NCBI GenBank assembly: GCA_048266425.1
Contig: JBLWZN010000003.1
Span: 1-64,000, forward strand
Length of the DNA: 64,000 bases
Direction: 5' to 3'
From: Cerina sp048266425
GTDB taxonomy: Bacteria > Bacteroidota > Bacteroidia > Flavobacteriales > Flavobacteriaceae
The translations under genes and the position numbers were made by a program. Under the pieces are notes generated by a model. The model did not search any database and was not told the origin of the DNA. It saw only the letters and a program-made list of their open reading frames with translations. This document shows, piece by piece, positions 58,641-64,000 of the stretch; the first letter of the stretch is position 1; each line of letters opens with the position of its first letter.

Positions 58641-59612
58641 ATGGATAAAATCAGTTGGGGAATTATTGGATGTGGGGACGTGGCCGAAGTAAAGAGCGGC
58701 CCTGCCTTTCAGCAAGTTCCAAATTCGGAACTGGTGGCGGTCATGAGGCGCAACGGCCACAAGGCAAAGGATTTTGCACGAAGGCACAACGTGCCCCAAT
58801 GGTTTGATAACGTAGATGAAATCCTAAGGAACGAAGGGATAAATGCGGTTTATATCGCAACCCCGCCTTCTACCCATTTGCAATACGCCCTTCTTGCCCT
58901 AAACGCCGGAAAACACGTTTATCTCGAAAAGCCGATGACAATGGATTCCAAAGAAAGTCTACAACTTGTGGAGGCCGTTGGATCCAGCGGCGGTAAATTA
59001 ACGGTTGCCCATTACCGTAGAAAGCTTCCAGCGTTCCTTAAGGTCAAGGAATTTTTGGACGCTGGGGCTATTGGGGATGTTAGGTTGATTGACCTGCAGA
59101 TCCTGCAGCCGCTAAAATCGGGTATTATCGCTCAAACAGACGCCAACTGGCGGGTGGATCCAGAAATTTCGGGAGGTGGTTATTTTCACGATCTGGCCCC
59201 CCACCAAATTGACCTTATGTTCCATTATTTTGGACCTTATGTATTGGCAAAAGGAATATCGCATAATCAGAATAGGACCTACAAGGCCAACGATATTGTC
59301 AATGGGCTTATTTCTTTTAAAAACGGGGCGCATTTCCGGGGATGTTGGTGCTTCAATGTAGCCGAACAAGATAAAAGGGACCGATGTGTAATTTATGGCA
59401 GTGAGGGCTCTATTTCATTTTCTTTTTATGGCGAAAGCGTCCTTCTTAAAACCAATTCCAATGAACAAATTTTTCCGGGCATAAATCCACCCCATGTACA
59501 GTTGCCTATGATTCAAGCCACTGTGGATTACTTTTTGGATAGGGGTCCAAATCCTTGTTCGGTGGAAGAAGGCCAGACAGTGATGGAATTGATGGACAGT
59601 TTTTGTCCTTAA
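58641..59612 (+). CDS. Gfo/Idh/MocA-family oxidoreductase
   Basis: NAD(P)-dependent sugar dehydrogenase of 323 residues. Rossmann motif WGIIGCGDVAEVKSGPAF (about 5-22), the EKPMTMD signature (about 95-101) and a C-terminal domain with VAHYRRKLPAF and GGGYFHDLAPHQIDLMFHYFG (His about 187). It differs from the homologue at 24.9 kb in lacking its close relatives. It follows ppc by 110 bp in the same direction but no functional link is apparent. The substrate is unknown. Confidence 0.9.
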   Translation: MDKISWGIIGCGDVAEVKSGPAFQQVPNSELVAVMRRNGHKAKDFARRHNVPQWFDNVDEILRNEGINAVYIATPPSTHLQYALLALNAGKHVYLEKPMTMDSKESLQLVEAVGSSGGKLTVAHYRRKLPAFLKVKEFLDAGAIGDVRLIDLQILQPLKSGIIAQTDANWRVDPEISGGGYFHDLAPHQIDLMFHYFGPYVLAKGISHNQNRTYKANDIVNGLISFKNGAHFRGCWCFNVAEQDKRDRCVIYGSEGSISFSFYGESVLLKTNSNEQIFPGINPPHVQLPMIQATVDYFLDRGPNPCSVEEGQTVMELMDSFCP

Positions 59613-59861
59613 AATGATGGATCCCATATCCTTTCCCCCTCTTCCCTGACGTTGTAATTTTTCAAAAAAAGTGCAATAGAAAAAATACGTTCGAGGAATG
59701 TAAAATTCTAATTTTTATATTCAAAAATCAATTAGTTTTATCCAAGAAATCCCATAGTAGGCAACGATTGTTTCCATCTAGGTGAAATCTGCGTAACACA
59801 TGGATAATCAACAACCTATGTGTTTGATAAAATCATATATCACTTAAATTCGACGTTGACA

Positions 59862-60452
59862 ATGATTCATCCAAAGACGGAACTAAAATTTATAAACAAC
59901 GAGATTGGCTACGGGGTGGTAGCCACGGAATTTATCCCAGCGGGAACCATTACCTGGGTATTGGATAAACTGGATCGTGAATTTGCTCCCATGGAGCTAC
60001 AGAACATGGATCCGCTCTATCAAAATATCCTGGATACCTATTGTTTTAGAAACAATAAAGGCAATTTTATACTATGTTGGGACAATAGCCGGTATGTAAA
60101 CCACAGTTTCAATTCCAATTGCCTGACCACGGCCTATGATTTTGAGCTGGCCATTAAGGACATCCATCCTGGGGAGCAGCTTACGGACGACTACGGTTAT
60201 CTCAATATTCCCCAGCCATTTAAAGGCGTGGATGAAGGAACACGGCGCAAGGTGGTTTATCCGGACGACTTATTGAGGTATTACAAGATTTGGGATAAAA
60301 AATTATTAAAGGTTTTCGGAAAAATCCCCAAATTGGACCAGCCGTTAAAGCAATTGCTTCCGGTTGATATATGGGACGAAATCCTTGCCGTTTCCGATAA
60401 CAGAAAGGAAATGGATTCCATTCTGAAAAATTATTATAACGGAACGGATTAA
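59862..60452 (+). CDS. SET domain-containing protein
   Basis: Small cytosolic protein of 196 residues with a SET lysine-methyltransferase fold: N-terminal NNEIGYGVVATEFIPAGTITWV (about 11-32), the SAM-binding RYVNHSFNSNC (about 81-91) and the GEQLTDDYGYLN segment (about 110-121) with the catalytic Tyr. There is no post-SET zinc cluster. I start at MIHPKTELKF (59862), since a GTG 14 codons earlier adds only non-conserved residues. Stand-alone SET proteins occur sporadically in bacteria; a target in this organism is not known. Confidence 0.85.
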   Translation: MIHPKTELKFINNEIGYGVVATEFIPAGTITWVLDKLDREFAPMELQNMDPLYQNILDTYCFRNNKGNFILCWDNSRYVNHSFNSNCLTTAYDFELAIKDIHPGEQLTDDYGYLNIPQPFKGVDEGTRRKVVYPDDLLRYYKIWDKKLLKVFGKIPKLDQPLKQLLPVDIWDEILAVSDNRKEMDSILKNYYNGTD

Positions 60453-60802
60453 TTTTTTTTTGGGTTTACTTTCTTGACCTATTTTTATCCATTCCGTTTC
60501 ATTTGCCGCATTACGCCTGTTGATCCTCCCTCAAGATCCAATCACTTGCCGGTAGGGTTTTTTCGCCTGTCCGGGCGAGGGCATTAAAGCTGGTAGTAAT
60601 TTCCATTCCTTATCCGGAACCGTCAATTGGGGCGTTGATGCCTGCGGTTCGGGATGCTTATCAGCTTATTTTCAAGTTTGCACAAAGAGGGCATTTTGAA
60701 ATTTGATGAATTGACAAAGTATGTTTATCAATTTCCTTATCTTTTGGCGCCGTAAGCAAACTATCACCTCCATGTAGGCCGGAAAACATAATTTTAATTG
60801 AA

Positions 60803-62233
60803 ATGTATAAGTATCTTCTCCCCGTATTGTTTTTAGCACTTGGTTCCTGCCAGCCAAAAATGGAAAAGCAAAAACCAGAACAAGATAGTCCTCCCAATAT
60901 CGTTTTGATCATGACCGACGATCAAGGTTATCAGGATGTGGGCACCTTTGGTTCCCCGGATATAGAAACCCCCAATCTGGACCAGATGGCCAGGGAAGGT
61001 GTAAAGCTTACCGATTATTATTCTGCACAACCCATTTGCTCTGCCTCCAGGGCGGGCATATTGACCGGCTGTTATCCAAATAGGTTGGGGATTCACAATG
61101 CCCTAATGCCCCACAGTAAAATCGGATTAAACCCTGATGAAACTACCCTTGCCGATATGTTAAAAGCCAACGGTTACAAAACGGGCATCTTTGGAAAATG
61201 GCATTTGGGCGACAATCCCAAATTTATGCCCAACAATCAAGGATTCGATGAATACTTTGGAATTCTTTTTTCCAATGATATGTGGCCCTTCCATCCGCAA
61301 CAGGGGACGGTATTTAATTTTGATCCTTTGGAGCTTTACAAAAATGAAAAGGTCGTTGACACCCTTACAGATCAATCCCAGTTAACAACACGGATTACGG
61401 AGCATAGTATAGATTTTATCAATGAAAACAAGGACAGGCCTTTTTTTATTTACGTGGCCCATCCCATGCCGCACGTGCCGCTTTTTGTTTCGGATAAGTT
61501 TAAGGGAAAATCCAGAAGGGGGCTGTATGGCGATGTGATCATGGAGATCGATTGGTCGGTGGGCCAAATCCTGGAGGCTTTGAAAAAGAATGGCCTGGAT
61601 GATAATACCTTGGTCATCTTTACGTCGGATAATGGTCCTTGGCTAGCCTATGGCAATCATGCAGGGAGTGCCTTGCCCTTTCGTGAAGGTAAGGGCACTT
61701 CCTGGGAAGGGGGGCAACGTGAGGCTTTTATTGCAAGGTGGCCCAAAAAATTGAAACCCGGTCGCACGACTGATATTCCAGTGAACGGGATAGATATATT
61801 GCCAACCATTGCCGAGATTACCAACTCCAAATTACCCGAAAAAACGATTGACGGGAAAAGCGCTTGGAAAGTTTTGACCGGGGAAAGTACAGAAAGTCCA
61901 CAGGAGGCTTATTTCTTTTACTACAGGGTAAACGAGCTGCATGGGGTACGATATGGGAAATGGAAAATGTATTTTCCTCAAACCTACCGGACCATGGACG
62001 GACAAACACCTGGAAAGGATGGGCTGCCGGGCGAGTATAGAATGGTAGAAATGAAGGCCATAGAACTTTATGACCTTTCAAAAGATATCAGTGAAACCCA
62101 AAACGTGGCTTCCGAATTTCCCGAAGTCGTTGGGGAAATAAAGGATATTGCCGATAACATGCGCTCTAGGCTCGGGGATTCCCTTACCGGAGTGGAAGGG
62201 TCGGAAAACAGGCAACCTGGAAGAGTAGACTAA
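60803..62233 (+). CDS. lipoprotein S1-family sulfatase (arylsulfatase-like)
   Basis: Membrane-anchored sulfatase of 476 residues with a lipobox LALGSC (Cys about 16). The formylglycine motif is CSASR (about 80-84), with the metal ligands IVLIMTDDQGYQD (about 33-45), GKWHLGD (about 131-137) and FTSDNGPW (about 272-279). It resembles arylsulfatase A/N-acetylgalactosamine sulfatase-like groups. It stands alone, with 350 bp upstream that contain a TCGCC/GGCGA hairpin near 60570 but no gene. It probably releases sulfate from an algal or host glycan at the cell surface. Confidence 0.93.
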   Translation: MYKYLLPVLFLALGSCQPKMEKQKPEQDSPPNIVLIMTDDQGYQDVGTFGSPDIETPNLDQMAREGVKLTDYYSAQPICSASRAGILTGCYPNRLGIHNALMPHSKIGLNPDETTLADMLKANGYKTGIFGKWHLGDNPKFMPNNQGFDEYFGILFSNDMWPFHPQQGTVFNFDPLELYKNEKVVDTLTDQSQLTTRITEHSIDFINENKDRPFFIYVAHPMPHVPLFVSDKFKGKSRRGLYGDVIMEIDWSVGQILEALKKNGLDDNTLVIFTSDNGPWLAYGNHAGSALPFREGKGTSWEGGQREAFIARWPKKLKPGRTTDIPVNGIDILPTIAEITNSKLPEKTIDGKSAWKVLTGESTESPQEAYFFYYRVNELHGVRYGKWKMYFPQTYRTMDGQTPGKDGLPGEYRMVEMKAIELYDLSKDISETQNVASEFPEVVGEIKDIADNMRSRLGDSLTGVEGSENRQPGRVD

Positions 62234-62333
62234 AAGTTCAAGTTCAAACTCAATGCCGATAGCTATCAGTACGATCTCAAAAAGTTTATAAGTTTATGTG
62301 TATATAAGTTTATGGGGTTATATTTTTTTGAAC

Positions 62334-62375
62334 TTAACCCTTAACCCTTAACCCTTAACCCTTAACCCTTAACCC
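62334..62375. repeat. heptanucleotide tandem repeat TTAACCC, six copies
   Basis: Six perfect copies of TTAACCC immediately before the trmN6 start codon (ATG at 62380, four T between). Copy-number change by slippage would alter the leader of that gene. It resembles telomeric repeats only by chance. Confidence 0.95.
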
Positions 62376-62379
62376 TTTT

Positions 62380-63126
62380 ATGAAGCCTTTTAAATTCAAG
62401 CAATTCACGATGCATCAAGATCGTTGTGGCATGAAAGTAGGTACGGATGGGGTATTGTTGGGGGCGTGGGTTTCATTGAAGGACATGCCAGGAAGGTTGC
62501 TCGACATAGGTGCGGGGACTGGATTGATTGCATTGATGCTCGCCCAACGCAGTGATGCTTTCTCCATAGATGCCGTAGAGTTGGATCCCGACGCTTTTGA
62601 GCAATGTGTGGAAAATTTCGAGGCCTCGCCATGGGCCGACCGACTGTTTTGCTACCATACGGATTGGATGGCGTTTGTAAAGGAACTTATTCAGGATACG
62701 GATCCCATCGAGAAATACGATTTGATCGTTTCCAACCCACCTTTTTATCAACCCCCACTGTCGTCTTCAAGGGGAGTGCGCTCAATGGGAGAGGCTCGAA
62801 GGAGGGCAAGATTCTTTGGAACATTGCCGTTTGAAAACCTGCTAAAGGGAGTTTCGTTAATCCTCTCCGAAGGAGGCACGTTTGCCACTATTATTCCTTT
62901 TTTGGAAGAGGAAGGATTTGTTGCCTTGGCCAATACTTTCAGGTTGTTTCCAAAGAGAATAACCAGGGTAAGGGGGAATCCCACATCTGAAATAAAACGC
63001 AGTCTGTTGGAATTTTCATTTGAAAAAATCGAGCCTGAGGTAGAAGGGCTTACTATAGAATTGGGGCGACACCTGTACACCCAGGAGTACATCGATCTTA
63101 CCAAGGACTTTTATCTGAAAATGTGA
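62380..63126 (+). CDS. trmN6: tRNA1(Val) (adenine(37)-N6)-methyltransferase
   Basis: SAM-dependent methyltransferase of 248 residues of the YfiC/TrmN6 family, modifying A37 of tRNA1-Val. It begins FKFKQFTMHQDRCGMKVGTDGVLLGAWV, the family's typical N-terminus; motif I is DIGAGTGLIALMLAQR (about 47-62) and the catalytic motif IV is VSNPPFYQ (about 121-128), diagnostic of N6-adenine methylation. It starts right behind a heptanucleotide repeat and ends before another. Confidence 0.93.
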   Translation: MKPFKFKQFTMHQDRCGMKVGTDGVLLGAWVSLKDMPGRLLDIGAGTGLIALMLAQRSDAFSIDAVELDPDAFEQCVENFEASPWADRLFCYHTDWMAFVKELIQDTDPIEKYDLIVSNPPFYQPPLSSSRGVRSMGEARRRARFFGTLPFENLLKGVSLILSEGGTFATIIPFLEEEGFVALANTFRLFPKRITRVRGNPTSEIKRSLLEFSFEKIEPEVEGLTIELGRHLYTQEYIDLTKDFYLKM

Positions 63127-63206
63127 CTGTTAAAGCTCAGGTATCAAGCTCAAACTCACAAAGTTTATGAGTTTATTGGTTTATAAGTTTGGAATTGTTT
63201 TATTTT

Positions 63207-63287
63207 CAACCATCAACCATCAACCATCAACCATCAACCATCAACCATCAACCATCAACCATCAACCATCAACCATCAACCATCAAC
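63207..63287. repeat. heptanucleotide tandem repeat CAACCAT, 11.5 copies
   Basis: Eleven perfect 7-bp units followed by CAAC, in the 200-bp gap between trmN6 and the convergent permease gene. No spacers, so it is not a CRISPR array. The perfection indicates recent slippage. Confidence 0.96.
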
Positions 63288-63327
63288 ATCTATCTATCCC
63301 TGTTGAGCTTGATACTTGAACTTGCAC

Positions 63328-64000
63328 TTACTTATTCTGTTTCCATCTCATCACTATATAAAAGGGGACGCCCAGCAGGAGCAATAAGAATCCATAAAAT
63401 ACGATGTCCGGACCGGATCCAAAAACGGCCCAAACAGAATAGGTAAATCCTAAGGTTGCCAGGACAAAGGTCTTGATCCAGCTTTTTGCGTGTAGTTTTC
63501 TTTCAATCAGCACCAAAGGGTAGGCCGCCGCCGTAAATACGTAGGGGATAACTGCCGAAAATACCGTAATCTCGGCTATAAATTTAAACTGATCTACCAG
63601 GCCTTGGGTAAAATTCATGAGCATAACGGCGCTTGAAAGTAAACTTCCGATAATCAAGCCGATGATTGGGGCCCCGTTTTTGTTTTCCTTCTTAAAAATG
63701 GGTGGGAAAAGATTGTCCTTGGCGGTTGCCATGGGAACTTGTCCTACGATGATCATCCATCCATTCAAGACCCCTAACCCGGAGATAACCACCCCACCGG
63801 CTACAAAATAGCCCGCATAGTCCCCACCAATACGTTTGGCGGCTTCCGCAAAGGGAGCGGCCGAGTTTTGAAGTAAATCCAAGGGTACAATTCCAAATAG
63901 TACTACAGTGCCCAAAATATATACAACAGCGGTCAAAACCGTACCGAGCATGGTGGCCCTTGAGATTGTGACCTCTGGGTTTTTTACGTTCGCTGCAGGT
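63328..64000 (-). CDS. APC-family amino-acid permease (C-terminal part)
   Basis: Incomplete gene running off the right edge; its last 224 codons are present. The visible part begins NVKNPEVTISRATMLGTVL, the conserved segment after helix 6 of APC transporters such as AdiC (arginine/agmatine) and related exchangers, followed by six or seven helices with GGDYAGYFVAGGVVISGLGVLNGW and AYPLVLIERK. The reading frame is open through to 64000, so the ATG at 63951 is internal. Substrate unknown. It is convergent with trmN6. Confidence 0.9.
   Translation of the reverse strand, partial: PAANVKNPEVTISRATMLGTVLTAVVYILGTVVLFGIVPLDLLQNSAAPFAEAAKRIGGDYAGYFVAGGVVISGLGVLNGWMIIVGQVPMATAKDNLFPPIFKKENKNGAPIIGLIIGSLLSSAVMLMNFTQGLVDQFKFIAEITVFSAVIPYVFTAAAYPLVLIERKLHAKSWIKTFVLATLGFTYSVWAVFGSGPDIVFYGFLLLLLGVPFYIVMRWKQNK

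Noticed and set aside
62334..62375. Telomere-like TTAACCC repeat suggesting a linear replicon end
   Set aside because: Only six copies, internal, flanked by ordinary genes; part of a general 7-bp repeat habit.
63207..63287. CRISPR-like array
   Set aside because: It is a contiguous 7-bp tandem repeat with no spacers and no cas genes nearby.

Overview
The window comes from a marine member of the Flavobacteriaceae (Bacteroidota), of the Maribacter/Zobellia/Arenibacter kind. This rests on gene families rather than a marker gene. It carries an OmpA/PD40 envelope protein, TonB receptor, fused CcoNO oxidase subunit, DUF4301, DUF4861 and PepSY-like proteins. It also has many TTG/GTG starts and TAnnTTTG-type promoter elements. 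Sulfatases, a GH16 glycanase and a uronate operon suggest life on sulfated algal or animal polysaccharides.

Layout. (1) 0-4.3 kb: an OmpA-type envelope lipid/peptidoglycan anchor protein, SAH hydrolase and a divergent phosphopantetheinyl transferase. (2) 4.4-7.4 kb: a tight four-gene vitamin/nucleoside uptake operon (YkoF-like thiamine binder, PnuC-type transporter, NadR-like kinase, DUF4301). Its likely partner, a TonB receptor behind a TPP riboswitch, lies at 14-16.6 kb. (3) 7.5-13.8 kb, inserted between those two: four tandem secreted PepSY-like paralogues, an NtrC-type sigma-54 activator and a convergent hybrid histidine kinase. Three paralogues have sigma-54-like -24/-12 sites, each with GTATAnnnnTTACAC-type motifs about 90-120 bp upstream, so this looks like a self-contained regulatory circuit. 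(4) 17-28.6 kb: mixed housekeeping and secreted enzymes (DUF4256, MDR reductase, RAYT remnant, acetyltransferase, sulfurtransferase, M49-like peptidase, CE1-like esterase, GH16, PQQ-type sugar dehydrogenase plus cytochrome c).

(5) 28.7-38.2 kb: a complete cbb3 oxidase region (CcoI-type copper ATPase, CcoS, CcoNO fusion, CcoQ, CcoP, CcoG, CcoH/FixH, SafE-like membrane protein), followed by a universal stress protein. The ATPase and ccoS each have an ATGAT-N4-GTCAT box at an identical distance from a -7-like element, which suggests Crp/Fnr-type control. (6) 39.9-44.7 kb: an anomeric sugar-kinase/nucleotidyltransferase pair and small membrane proteins. (7) 45-55.6 kb: a long minus-strand uronate operon (SDR, sulfatase, UxuA, KduI, KduD, DUF4861, TRAP DctPQM) opposite a LacI-type regulator, with a perfect 14-bp palindrome in the control region. 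(8) 56-64 kb: a divergent PEP carboxylase, Gfo/Idh/MocA oxidoreductase, SET protein, sulfatase, TrmN6 methyltransferase and the end of an amino-acid permease.

Intergenic DNA is rich in palindromic dispersed repeats and 7-bp tandem repeats. No tRNA, rRNA, CRISPR array, intact insertion sequence or phage was recognised. All functions are read from sequence motifs and memory of families; no search was run.
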